From positions 1 to 43,525 of the forward strand of contig JALONG010000040.1 in assembly GCA_025455065.1 (NCBI GenBank): a stretch of DNA of 43,525 nt, given 5' to 3'. Source of the stretch: Candidatus Kapaibacterium sp. (GTDB lineage: Bacteria; Bacteroidota; Ignavibacteria; Kapaibacteriales; UBA4661). Of this stretch, positions 1 through 7,950 are shown one piece after another. The position numbers and the translations under genes were made by a program. How positions within the stretch are numbered: position 1 is the stretch's first letter; every line of letters starts with the position of its first letter. The notes beneath the pieces were generated by a model. It made no database searches, had not been told where the DNA came from, and worked only from the letters and a program-made list of their open reading frames with translations.

Positions 1-339
1 TTCTCGTGGGACAGTTTCGCAATGATTACTATGAAACAAGGCAAAACTGCACCCCGAAGAGGCAAGCATTGACGCGCCCTCCAGACTTATGTGCAAAGAG
101 TAGCCCTTTGAGAGAGAGAGAGCGGGGTGATGGTCAAGGTTTGAAGCGGCTTCCAGCAATACCCACCCTTGTTAGTTCTTTGGGAGAGGGTTGGGTGAGG
201 GCGGCACAAGAAGCGAGTTTTTATGCAGGTTTTCAAATTTTATCTTACCTTCAGATGAATGAAGAGTGGAACAAATTGGCACAAATTTTCGTAGATTGAG
301 GTTCACATTTTTTACTAACCTCATTTTTACCCTATTTCC
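1..339. other. Intergenic region at window edge with GA-rich motif
   Basis: I see no convincing gene here. An open frame at 6-299 has low-complexity composition and resembles no protein I know. Two related G-rich stretches occur, near 106-135 (with a GA run at about 110-122) and near 178-206. Both follow the pattern CTTTG-GAGAG-n-GGG-TGA-GG, which resembles a dispersed intergenic motif seen in many Bacteroidota and other genomes. The region probably also holds the promoter of the DUF2911 gene at 340, but I could not identify promoter boxes. Confidence 0.4.
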
Positions 340-927
340 ATGCTTAAAACCATCCTCAAAGTTGTCGGCGGTATTGTTGCTGTCATTGTCTTGTTTTTCG
401 GGACAATTTACGGACTGACACTCGCAAAGGTAGATATTTCCTCGTTTTTTGTGATGATTAGCCCCAAAGACAAATCTACTCGCCCCAGCCCCGGTGCGGT
501 CAGCAAGGCAACATTCGGCACAACAAATTGCAGTATTGATTACAGCAAACCCGCAAAAAAAGGTCGTGAAGTCTTCGGGAAACTTGTTCCTTACGGCGAA
601 GTGTGGCGCACAGGCGCAAATGAGGCTACGAGTATTTCCTTCGACAAAGATGTTGTTGTTGCGGGAAAACCTCTGAAAGCTGGGACGTATCAGCTATTCA
701 CGATTCCCACAGCAGACAAATGGACGATTATTTTCAACAGTAAATCCGGTCAATGGGGCGCATTTTTCCACGATGAAAAAAGCGACGTTTTGCGTGTGGA
801 AGTTCCTCAAAGCAGTAGTGATGAGGCATTGGAAAGCCTTGCGCTGAGTTTTGAGACCGCCCCTGAAACAGGTTTGCTCATTGCATGGGATAAGACCAGA
901 GTATTTGTTCCGATAAGCGCACAATAA
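340..927 (+). CDS. DUF2911 family membrane-anchored protein
   Basis: The 195-residue protein has one hydrophobic N-terminal segment (about residues 5-28) that acts as a membrane anchor or uncleaved signal. A DUF2911 domain follows from about residue 48. The family signature is clear: a SPG start, then KKGREVFGKLVPYGEVWRTG, NEAT, AGTYQLFTIP, WTIIFN and QWGAFFHDE. DUF2911 proteins are common in Bacteroidota and are exported. Their biochemical role is unknown. The start at 340 is the first ATG before the hydrophobic stretch, and no SD motif is visible. It stands alone, 29 bases before the next gene's start codon. Confidence 0.9.
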   Translation: MLKTILKVVGGIVAVIVLFFGTIYGLTLAKVDISSFFVMISPKDKSTRPSPGAVSKATFGTTNCSIDYSKPAKKGREVFGKLVPYGEVWRTGANEATSISFDKDVVVAGKPLKAGTYQLFTIPTADKWTIIFNSKSGQWGAFFHDEKSDVLRVEVPQSSSDEALESLALSFETAPETGLLIAWDKTRVFVPISAQ

Positions 928-943
928 TTCATTTTTTGGTTTT

Positions 944-950
944 AAGGAGA
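944..950 (+). promoter_or_regulatory. Ribosome binding site AAGGAGA
   Basis: A strong SD motif lies six bases before ATG 957 and fixes that start over the in-frame upstream codon at 936. Strong SD sites are rare in this window, so it stands out. Confidence 0.7.
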
Positions 951-956
951 AGCATT

Positions 957-1172
957 ATGGAAGCAATGACACAAGGAGAGATGGATGTATTATTTGACAA
1001 CCCTTCCTCTTCAAAGTCAGTAATGGTAAGGCTTTCACAGGAACAAGCTGCACGAATGGAAGCAGTAAAATATGCTGCTGTTGAAGAACAAGAGTCCGTG
1101 TATCAGGTAATTCTCCAAGAAGTAAAACCTGAATTAGAACGGCTTCAACGTCTGCGAGCAGAGGAGAAATAA
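957..1172 (+). CDS. Small ribbon-helix-helix-like protein
   Basis: This 71-residue protein is not confidently assigned. Residues 21-60 have the look of a ribbon-helix-helix domain: a short strand (SVMVRLS), a helix starting QEQAARMEAV and a second helix around QESVYQVILQEV. That fold is typical of small DNA-binding regulators and antitoxins. The C-terminus is charged and helical. The start is set by the AAGGAGA site. The stop is one base before the start of the next gene, which has its own AGGAG motif inside this gene's 3' end (1162-1166), so the two are translationally coupled. With the broken gene downstream it could be the remains of a toxin-antitoxin pair; that is inference. Confidence 0.6.
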   Translation: MEAMTQGEMDVLFDNPSSSKSVMVRLSQEQAARMEAVKYAAVEEQESVYQVILQEVKPELERLQRLRAEEK

Positions 1173-1173
1173 T

Positions 1174-1511
1174 ATGCTTCACGAGACTTCGCTACTGGAA
1201 TTATGCTTTTTGTACAATGCTTTTGCTAAACGCGGAACAATCTTATTTATAGCGGAGGGCGCACTACGGTCAATTGTTAGAATGGCGCAAGTAGAATGGC
1301 GCAAGAAGGATATGCAAGACTTCCGGGAATTATCGTGGAATCATATCACAAAATGAATGCTCATCCGTCGGGCGATGATACGGTTGTGCTTCAAGTTGAG
1401 GTGCATTTGCGTAAAGATGGTATAGACATTCAGAAAATCTTTACTGTATCTTGCCGTTATGTACCGGAGTTCCGTTATTGTGCAATTTATTTTGTTTCCG
1501 AAGAACGGTAA
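1174..1511 (+). pseudogene. Frameshifted small gene (14-bp duplication)
   Basis: Reading from ATG 1174 (SD AGGAG at 1162-1166) gives 60 residues ending at 1356. A second overlapping frame, 1296-1511, carries the rest. The break falls exactly at a perfect tandem duplication of 14 bp (1278-1305). Removing one copy joins both frames into a single 107-residue protein running through IVRMAQEGYARLPGIIVESY to a strand-rich end (QVEVHLRKDGIDIQKIF). I do not recognise the family. Either the gene is recently inactivated, or the copy number toggles it, or the duplication is a sequence error. Its coupling to the ribbon-helix-helix-like gene suggests a functional pair before the break. Confidence 0.6.
1278..1305 (+). 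repeat. Perfect 14-bp tandem duplication
   Basis: Two adjacent copies of TAGAATGGCGCAAG. Fourteen is not a multiple of three, so the second copy shifts the frame of the gene at 1174-1511. Confidence 0.95.
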
Positions 1512-1543
1512 CGTTTTTTGTCCTAACGCAGAGAGGTAGATTT

Positions 1544-2128
1544 TTGAGCAAACAGCACCACAACCACGCCGCAGACGAAGACAAAGCCTATATGCACCGC
1601 ATCGCAGCCGGTGACGAGGCGGCATTTGAAGCGCTCTACGACCGCTATTCTCGGCTGTTGTACAGTATTTTGTTGTCTGTTCTCAAGCAGCCGCCCGAAG
1701 CACAGGATATGCTCCAAGAACTGTTTCTGCATATTTGGTATCAGGCAAAACAATTCAATCAAGAGCGCGGAAGCGTGTACTCATGGCTTGTTACCATGAC
1801 GCGCAACCGCGCTATTGACCGCCTGCGCTCGAAAAGTTTTCGAGAGAAAATGCAGGAATCCAGCAATGATGAAGCAATGATGCTGGTTCCCGACGGTGAT
1901 ATTTCTCCGCTTGACAGCATTTCTCTTGCCGAAGACCGCAGCCGTATTCACGAAGCGCTCGCCAAAATTCCCGCCGAACAGCGCGATGCGCTCATGTTGG
2001 CATATTTTCAAGGATATACCCAAACAGAAATTGCAGAACTGCTCCAAATTCCGCTCGGAACAATCAAAACCCGCATGAGACAAGGCTTAATCAAACTTTC
2101 ATCCCTATTGCAAGGGGCTACACCATGA
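1544..2128 (+). CDS. ECF-family RNA polymerase sigma factor
   Basis: This 194-residue sigma-70 factor of the extracytoplasmic function type directs RNA polymerase to a stress regulon. Region 2 covers about residues 20-90 (DEAAFEALYDRYSRLLY, then QDMLQELFLHIW and YSWLVTMTRNRAIDRLR). Region 4 covers about 135-190 (LAKIPAEQRDALMLAYFQG, then the HTH TQTEIAELLQIPLGTIKTRM). I chose TTG 1544 because GAGAGG at 1531-1536 is well spaced and the frame further upstream runs into the broken gene. The stop overlaps the start of the anti-sigma gene by four bases (ATGA), the usual coupling of an ECF factor to its inhibitor. The sequence does not show the signal it senses. Confidence 0.92.
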   Translation: MSKQHHNHAADEDKAYMHRIAAGDEAAFEALYDRYSRLLYSILLSVLKQPPEAQDMLQELFLHIWYQAKQFNQERGSVYSWLVTMTRNRAIDRLRSKSFREKMQESSNDEAMMLVPDGDISPLDSISLAEDRSRIHEALAKIPAEQRDALMLAYFQGYTQTEIAELLQIPLGTIKTRMRQGLIKLSSLLQGATP

Positions 2129-2826
2129 GTTATCACCACGACCACAATGAGAAAATTAACGAGCAAGTTCTGGAACGCGCTTCAGCACTTGCACTCGGCG
2201 CACTTGAGGCACACGAGGCAGAACAAATTTGCCGCGAAATCGAAGGTTCTTCTTACGATACTGTTAAGGAATATCAACGCATGGTCTGGACAACGCATCA
2301 TCTTCCGGCAGTGCTGCCAATGGTAGAGCCTCCGGCACGGCTTAAAACCGAGATTTTGAAGAAAATTCATATTGCTGAAACACCCAAGACGAAGGCTTCT
2401 CAGGCGCACAGCGAATTTGTACCGGAAGTTCATGCAGAGAGAAGAGAGTTTTACACGGTATTTGGTTCAGAGGGCGCATGGTTACAGCATCCCGTAAAAG
2501 GCATCACGGTAAAACCGCTTTCTACCGACAAAGAGCGAGGGTACGCAACCTTACTGATGAATTTAGAAGCAGGAACGGTCTTTCCATCGCATAACCATGA
2601 GGGTTCGGAACAGTGTTACGTGCTTTCGGGTGCAGTGAATGTGCGCGGAACAACGTTACGTGCAGGAGATTTTTTCAGTACACAAGCACACGCCGACCAC
2701 GGCGATATTATTGCTCCCGAAGGCGCAACAGTGCTGCTTGTGGTGGCATTGGAGGATTACCGAAAATCTGCATTGCAGGTGGGGTGGACGCTGGCAAAAG
2801 AGAGGGTAAAGCGCATTTTTGCGTGA
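2125..2826 (+). CDS. Anti-sigma factor with ChrR-like cupin domain
   Basis: The 233-residue protein overlaps the sigma gene by four bases. The N-terminal 90 residues are helical, as in anti-sigma domains, and the C-terminal half (about 110-225) is a ChrR-type cupin. Likely metal ligands are H156, H158 and E162 in PSHNHEGSEQCYVLSG, with H189 or H192 as the fourth. In ChrR-type proteins an N-terminal HxxxCxxC zinc site holds the sigma factor. Here only H30 and C36 lie in that zone and the spacing does not fit, so sigma binding may not depend on zinc. An N-terminal cluster (H4, H5, H7) is unusual. The family suggests sensing of oxidants such as singlet oxygen or peroxides; that is inference. Confidence 0.85.
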   Translation: MSYHHDHNEKINEQVLERASALALGALEAHEAEQICREIEGSSYDTVKEYQRMVWTTHHLPAVLPMVEPPARLKTEILKKIHIAETPKTKASQAHSEFVPEVHAERREFYTVFGSEGAWLQHPVKGITVKPLSTDKERGYATLLMNLEAGTVFPSHNHEGSEQCYVLSGAVNVRGTTLRAGDFFSTQAHADHGDIIAPEGATVLLVVALEDYRKSALQVGWTLAKERVKRIFA

Positions 2827-2852
2827 CGTAATGTTGAAAAACAAAAACAAAG

Positions 2853-2886
2853 AACGGCTTACAATCAAGATTGTAAGCCGTTTTTT
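2853..2886. terminator. Bidirectional rho-independent terminator
   Basis: A nearly uninterrupted inverted repeat (AACGGCTTACAATC against GATTGTAAGCCGTT) is followed by a T run at 2881-2886 and preceded by an A-rich stretch. It separates the convergent anti-sigma and M1 peptidase genes and can serve both. Confidence 0.9.
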
Positions 2887-2904
2887 ATTGTGAATGTTCT
2901 TGCG

Positions 2905-5298
2905 TTAATTCGTTCCTTTACTCGCATCCGTTTTCTGACGCTCTTGGCGCTCAAGTTGAAGCGGATTGGGGGAAGAAGCCTGACGGTTTTTATACAGCTG
3001 AAAGCGTGTCTGTACCTGCTTTCGCGGGTAGGAATTGTTTGCGAGGTCGGTGTCGGCTGTTTCCAAATACGGATCTACCGTGAATTGAATAATCGGCTTT
3101 GCTGAAGTGATAATTTTTTTCACTTTGTGGTTGTCATGTCGCCAGATTTCTGCCGGAATACGGCGTACTTCCTTTGTGCTGTCGGCATATGTCATTTCCA
3201 AAATGACGGGCATTACCAAACCACCAACATTTTCAAATTCTAATTCGTAGAAATTCAGCGTCGGCGAAATAAGTTTTTTTTCCGTATCGTTCAAACCCTT
3301 CATAAAACTCTCAAAAGCGCGTTGCTGCCAAGGGCGCACGGCAAAGGGGTCGTTACGGTTGTAATAATCAAGTGCCGCGCTGTCTTGCTCCACGAGTGTT
3401 TTCGGAATGTCGGTTTGATTCCGCATAACGGTCAAATCCGGTGGAAGCATGGATTTGTCTTGCTTCTTGTTTTGTAATTCTACTTCAGGATTGCGTGTGT
3501 CCATGAGAAAGCGCTGAACGCTGTTAAGCGCAATGTCCGTATGCTCCGTGCCATAAAACCAACCACGCCAAAACCAGTCCAAATCTACACCGGAAGCGTC
3601 TTCCATCGTGCGGAAGAAGTCTGCCGGAAGCGGGTGTTTGAACATCCAGCGTTGAGCATATTTTTTGAAGGCAAAATCGAACACTTCGCGTCCCAAGACC
3701 GTTTCGCGCAAGATATTAAGCGCTGTTGCGGGTTTGTCGTAGGATTGGCTGCCAAACTCACGGAAGGGAATGTTATCCGAAGTGGTCATAATGGGCGTAA
3801 GTTTGGTCTTTTCTGCGTTCATGTAATCCGTGATAAGGCGCGGAAAACCTGACGACGAGGGGAAATTTCTGTCCCATTCCTGCTCCGCCAAAAACTGCAA
3901 AAATGAGTTCAAACCTTCATCCATCCACGTCCATTGGCGCTCGTCGGAATTAACAATCATCGGAAAGTAATTATGTCCCACTTCATGGAAAATAATGAGC
4001 AACAACGCTGATTTTGTCCGTTCGGAATATGTTCCGTCCGCATCGGGGCGGGGCGCATTAAAGCTAATCATCGGGTATTCCATACCACCGCCGATGTCAG
4101 AATTTGCCGAAATTGCCACAGGATAGGGATACGGGAAGGTGTGCTTGGAATATACCTTGAGCGTATGCGCCACAGCGCGTGTGGAATACTGCTCCCAAAG
4201 CGGGTTGCCTTCTTTTGGGTAATAGGACATTGCCATTACTTTTTTGCCTTCCACGTTCACGCCCATTGCATCCCAAATAAATTTCCGTGAGGAAACAAAG
4301 GCAAAATCGCGCACGTTGTTTGCCTGAAATACCCACGTTTTTTTGCCTTTGGAAGGTGCTGCTTTCGTGGTTTTGTCCATTTCATCATTGGTCACAATTT
4401 TCACCGGAGCTGTCGCATTTTCAGCTTGTTTGAGGCGGTTACGCTGGTCAGCAGACAAGACTTTATCAGGGTTTTGGAGTAAACCCGTCGCGCCAACAAC
4501 GTGGTCATCGGGCGCGGTAATGCTCACTTTGTAATCCCCAAAGGGCAAGGTAAATTCGCCTTCACCGAGGAATTGCTTATGCTGCCAGCCCGTCGCATCG
4601 CCATAAACTGCCATACGCGGGAAAAAATATGCAATGCCGTAAATACGTCCATCGCTGAATTCTTCATAATTCGAGCGTCCACCGAAGTTCTTGGGAACAA
4701 TGTTGTAGCTCCACTCCACCGAAAAACTGAATTTCTGTCCCGTGCGAAGCGGCGCGGGAAGGTCAATGCGCATCATCGTTGCCACGATGGTATATTTTAT
4801 CGGCTTTCCCGCCGCATCTTTTACGGATTTCAGTTTGTAGCCACCGTCAAAATTTTGCATTTCCATCCGGCGTTTTATCTGCCCCAGCGACATGGAATTG
4901 CTCATTGAGCCTGTTTCGGTGAGCGCCGTTTCGGATGTTTTCGCGTACAAATTTTGGTCGAGTTGCACCCACAAATAATCCAGCGCATCGGGCGAATTAT
5001 TTGTGTAGGTAACAGTCTCCGAGCCGCTTATAGACTGCGTTTCGTCGTTCAATTCGACGTTAATAACGTAATCGGCTTTTTGTTGCCAATACTGATGCCC
5101 GGGCGCACCGGAGGCTGTGCGGTAGGCGTTGGGGGTTGGAAGGATGCTGCCAAGCGGTTCAAATTTGCGGTTGGGATTGCCGTCGGGGACAAACTGAGCG
5201 TGGGCAAAGTGCGGTAGCGAAATTCCCTGAACAAGTATCGCTGCGAGGGCTAAAGCGGAAGAAGTAACTGCGCGAAGGGCGCAAAAGCGTCGTTTCAT
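2905..5298 (-). CDS. Secreted M1-family metallopeptidase
   Basis: This 797-residue zinc aminopeptidase-like protein has an N-terminal signal peptide (hydrophobic stretch about 12-33, cleavage near AHA-Q35). An N-terminal beta domain covers about 60-330. The catalytic domain holds GGGMEYP at 403-409 (the exopeptidase-type GxMEN-like motif) and the zinc site HEVGH at 438-442 with the third ligand E461 in WMDEG. A C-terminal region of about 200 residues of unknown role follows. No T9SS sorting domain is visible, so periplasmic location is likely. Its close paralogue lies at 39843-42260. Upstream (5299-5440) is an AT-rich intergenic region with no clear promoter boxes. It faces the anti-sigma gene across the shared terminator. 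Confidence 0.92.
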   Translation of the reverse strand: MKRRFCALRAVTSSALALAAILVQGISLPHFAHAQFVPDGNPNRKFEPLGSILPTPNAYRTASGAPGHQYWQQKADYVINVELNDETQSISGSETVTYTNNSPDALDYLWVQLDQNLYAKTSETALTETGSMSNSMSLGQIKRRMEMQNFDGGYKLKSVKDAAGKPIKYTIVATMMRIDLPAPLRTGQKFSFSVEWSYNIVPKNFGGRSNYEEFSDGRIYGIAYFFPRMAVYGDATGWQHKQFLGEGEFTLPFGDYKVSITAPDDHVVGATGLLQNPDKVLSADQRNRLKQAENATAPVKIVTNDEMDKTTKAAPSKGKKTWVFQANNVRDFAFVSSRKFIWDAMGVNVEGKKVMAMSYYPKEGNPLWEQYSTRAVAHTLKVYSKHTFPYPYPVAISANSDIGGGMEYPMISFNAPRPDADGTYSERTKSALLLIIFHEVGHNYFPMIVNSDERQWTWMDEGLNSFLQFLAEQEWDRNFPSSSGFPRLITDYMNAEKTKLTPIMTTSDNIPFREFGSQSYDKPATALNILRETVLGREVFDFAFKKYAQRWMFKHPLPADFFRTMEDASGVDLDWFWRGWFYGTEHTDIALNSVQRFLMDTRNPEVELQNKKQDKSMLPPDLTVMRNQTDIPKTLVEQDSAALDYYNRNDPFAVRPWQQRAFESFMKGLNDTEKKLISPTLNFYELEFENVGGLVMPVILEMTYADSTKEVRRIPAEIWRHDNHKVKKIITSAKPIIQFTVDPYLETADTDLANNSYPRKQVQTRFQLYKNRQASSPNPLQLERQERQKTDASKGTN

Positions 5299-5440
5299 GG
5301 CGAAAACAAAAAAGTTGCGGTGTGAAAAATTACGTTTTTGGACAATCTACTAACTTACGCAAAGCACCTGATATGACAAGCAGGAAAAGCGTTAAAACAT
5401 CATCTATCTTTGTTATCCCAGAATGAAAATACGTTTTACT

Positions 5441-6127
5441 TTAATACCCCATGCTTGCAAGCCATGTTTCCGTCATCCCGCCTGATGATGTGCCGGATGG
5501 CGAGGTTTCATGCGGTGTTTGAGCATGAGTATCCGATTGACCATACAGCATCATCCGTTCCACATATTTCCCGATAATATCAAACTCAAGATTGACGCGG
5601 TTTCCGACGGATAATTCTTGCAACGTTGTGTTCGCCCACGTGTGAGGAATCACTGCGACGGTGAACGATGAATCCCCAACGCGAGCCGCTGTCAGGCTTA
5701 CGCCGTCAATGCAAATTGAGCCGACAGGCACGATGTACCGCGCATATTCTTTCGGAAATTCAACGCTCAAAAGCCAACTTGTTTGCTGCTCTTCGACAGA
5801 GCGCACCGTTCCTCGCGTGTCCACGTGTCCTTGCACGATATGACCGCCCAACCGTGCGCCCAGCGCCAATGCGCGTTCCAGATTCACCCGTTTGCCCGGT
5901 TGGAATGTACCGAGCGTCGTTTTCAAAATAGTTTCCTCGACGGCTTCCACATCAAACGAAGCGGCATCGCAGCGCACAACCGTTTGGCAAGCACCGTTAA
6001 TGCTCACGGAATCATCTATTTTGAGGTCGTGAAGAATGGTTTTTGCTGCAACGGAAATGCGGAAGCCTTTTCCTTGCGGGCGCATAGAACGAATAGCGCC
6101 AATTTCCTCGACAAGTCCGGTAAACAT
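5441..6127 (-). CDS. ribE: Riboflavin synthase, alpha chain
   Basis: The enzyme converts two 6,7-dimethyl-8-ribityllumazine molecules into riboflavin plus a pyrimidinedione, the last step of vitamin B2 synthesis in the cytosol. The 228 residues start with the hallmark MFTGLVEEIGAI. Two lumazine-binding repeats follow: the first includes SINGACQTVV, and the second starts near residue 98 with GGHIVQGHVDTRG and includes CIDGVSLTAA. I took ATG 6127 because it opens the family motif and because a longer in-frame start (6184) lies inside the LRR gene's terminator. The last 25-30 residues (rich in S, T and G) extend beyond the usual end. No FMN riboswitch or other rib gene is next to it. Confidence 0.95.
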   Translation of the reverse strand: MFTGLVEEIGAIRSMRPQGKGFRISVAAKTILHDLKIDDSVSINGACQTVVRCDAASFDVEAVEETILKTTLGTFQPGKRVNLERALALGARLGGHIVQGHVDTRGTVRSVEEQQTSWLLSVEFPKEYARYIVPVGSICIDGVSLTAARVGDSSFTVAVIPHTWANTTLQELSVGNRVNLEFDIIGKYVERMMLYGQSDTHAQTPHETSPSGTSSGGMTETWLASMGY

Positions 6128-6155
6128 TGGGATTTCAGTGATTATGTGTGGGGGT

Positions 6156-6191
6156 AAAAAAAACAAATTCCCGTGCAAAAGCAACGGGAAT
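6156..6191 (-). terminator. Rho-independent terminator for LRR gene
   Basis: On the minus strand, ATTCCCGT pairs with ACGGGAAT around a nine-base loop, followed by TTG and eight Ts (A run at 6156-6163 on the plus strand). It lies between the LRR gene and ribE, so the two are separate transcripts. Confidence 0.85.
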
Positions 6192-6221
6192 GAGTCTTCA
6201 ACAGCGCATAAATACGTGTGT

Positions 6222-7721
6222 TTACTGCTGGTCGGAGTACTTAATTTCCGTGTTCGGGAGCAGTTTAATCAACACACCAATATCATTTTTCGATACTTTG
6301 GTATCCAAAATATCCAACTTTTTCAGGCGCGACAAACGCAGCATATCGGGAAGGCGCGTCAGTTCTCTGTTGCGGGCAACATTGATTTCTTGTAAGTCCG
6401 TCAAATCTGCCATTGCGCCCGGAAGTGCCGTAAGTTTGTTATCGGCAATATGAAATTTTTGTAGATTAGCAAGTTTTCCCATGTCCGGCGGAAGGCTTAC
6501 AATCTGGTTTCGCGTGGCATTCAGCATTTGCAGATTTACCACTTTCCCGATGTCGGGCGGAATTGCTGTAAGGCGATTGTTGCTGATGTTCAGGCTTTGC
6601 AATTTCGTCAAATTGCCAATATCCGGCGGAAGTGCTGCGATTTGATTGCCATTCAGCGTAAGGCGCTGCAAATTCACGAGTTTGCCAACTTCCGGCGGCA
6701 TAGAACTTAGTTGATTGCCGTTCAGCGATAATTTCTCCAAACGCGAGAGATTACCAAGCGTTGCGGGGAGTTCAGTTAATTTACAACTGCCAAGTTCGAG
6801 AATTTGCAAATTCACTAAGTTTCCGATTTCTTTTGGCAGCGCCGTAAGCGGATTACTGTTCAAATCAAACTGCACTAGCGAGATAAGTTTCCCGATTTCC
6901 GGCGGAAGTGCCGTTAATGTATTGCCCACGAGCCGCAGCACTTGTAATTGTGTCAAAGCGCCTATTTCTGCGCCCAGCACTTCAATTTGGTTCGTGCTGA
7001 GTTCCAAACGCTGCAAGGCGGTAAGTTTGCCGAGTTCCGCCGGAAGGGCTTTTAACTGATTGCCTTCCAACGCCAACACTTTAAGTTTTGTCCATGTCGC
7101 AATCTCTGCGCCGATAATGCTGATGCGGTTCCGGCTGGCATCAACGTACTCAAGCGCCGTTGCCTGACCAAGTTCGGTCGGGAGCGATGAAAGTTGATTA
7201 TTGCTGACATCCAAAAATGTGAGTTTGCTGAGTTTGCCCACTTCAACAGGAATAGAGGTGAGCGTGTTGCTCTGCAAATTCAGTGTTTGCAATTCCACAA
7301 GCAGCCCCAAATCAGTGGGCAGCGCAGGGATTTGGTTCTGCCCCAAATTCAAGGTTTGAAGCGATGTTAGTTTCGTTACTTCGCGGGGAAAGGTTTCGAG
7401 AAGATTCGATTTTGCGCTCAAAACCTGAAGTTTGGTGAGTTTGTTAATCGTCGCGGGAATAGATTTGATACGGTTTGCGTCCAAAAGCAGTACGCGAAGA
7501 TTCACCAATTTTTCAATCTTTGTTGGAAATTCCTCCATTTGCAAGCCACTCAAATCCAACTTTTGCACTTTATCGGCATTTTTTGCTGCATCGTCAAGTG
7601 AAGTAAATGTTTGCAGTGCATTAAGTTGAGCCGTGTCGAGGAGTTGAGAGTAAACGTTTTGCGGCGACACCAACAACGAGCAACAAAGCAACACCAACAA
7701 CGACACAAGCCTTGAAGCCAT
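6222..7721 (-). CDS. Secreted leucine-rich repeat protein
   Basis: From ATG 7721 the protein has 499 residues: a signal peptide (hydrophobic MASRLVSLLVLLCCSLLV, cleavage near VYSQ), a short linker, then about 19 tandem LRRs of 23 residues almost to the end. The consensus is LQxLxLxxNxLxxLPxxIGxLxx, the bacterial type related to Leptospira-like LRRs. A longer start at 7808 would put 29 residues before the signal peptide, so 7721 is preferred. LRR solenoids bind proteins or glycans, and exported ones often act in adhesion or host and particle contact. The partner is unknown. No T9SS tail or anchor is visible. The repeats are diverged at DNA level, so rapid copy-number change is unlikely. Confidence 0.9.
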   Translation of the reverse strand: MASRLVSLLVLLCCSLLVSPQNVYSQLLDTAQLNALQTFTSLDDAAKNADKVQKLDLSGLQMEEFPTKIEKLVNLRVLLLDANRIKSIPATINKLTKLQVLSAKSNLLETFPREVTKLTSLQTLNLGQNQIPALPTDLGLLVELQTLNLQSNTLTSIPVEVGKLSKLTFLDVSNNQLSSLPTELGQATALEYVDASRNRISIIGAEIATWTKLKVLALEGNQLKALPAELGKLTALQRLELSTNQIEVLGAEIGALTQLQVLRLVGNTLTALPPEIGKLISLVQFDLNSNPLTALPKEIGNLVNLQILELGSCKLTELPATLGNLSRLEKLSLNGNQLSSMPPEVGKLVNLQRLTLNGNQIAALPPDIGNLTKLQSLNISNNRLTAIPPDIGKVVNLQMLNATRNQIVSLPPDMGKLANLQKFHIADNKLTALPGAMADLTDLQEINVARNRELTRLPDMLRLSRLKKLDILDTKVSKNDIGVLIKLLPNTEIKYSDQQ

Positions 7722-7950
7722 GTTGAGGGGAAAAGTTCTATGGTGTATTGAGACAGATTGCCGCATATTTTGACGCTGTTGAAAAAACATCGTAATTGCG
7801 TTGTTCACGCTGAAAAATGCACATTCTTCACGATTGGTGAATTTCTTAACAAAATGAAAGTTTGTGCAGATTAAAATAGCAAATTACGGGAAATTCAGAA
7901 GCATAAAATTCGGTAATACCTCTCTTTTCCCTGAGAATGTTGGAGAACAT

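Noticed and set aside
6-299. 97-residue open frame at the window edge
   Set aside because: Low-complexity composition over GA-rich intergenic motifs, no recognisable domain and no SD motif.
6222-7721. Repeats taken as a CRISPR-like or satellite array
   Set aside because: The 69-bp period encodes 23-residue LRR units and is diverged at DNA level.
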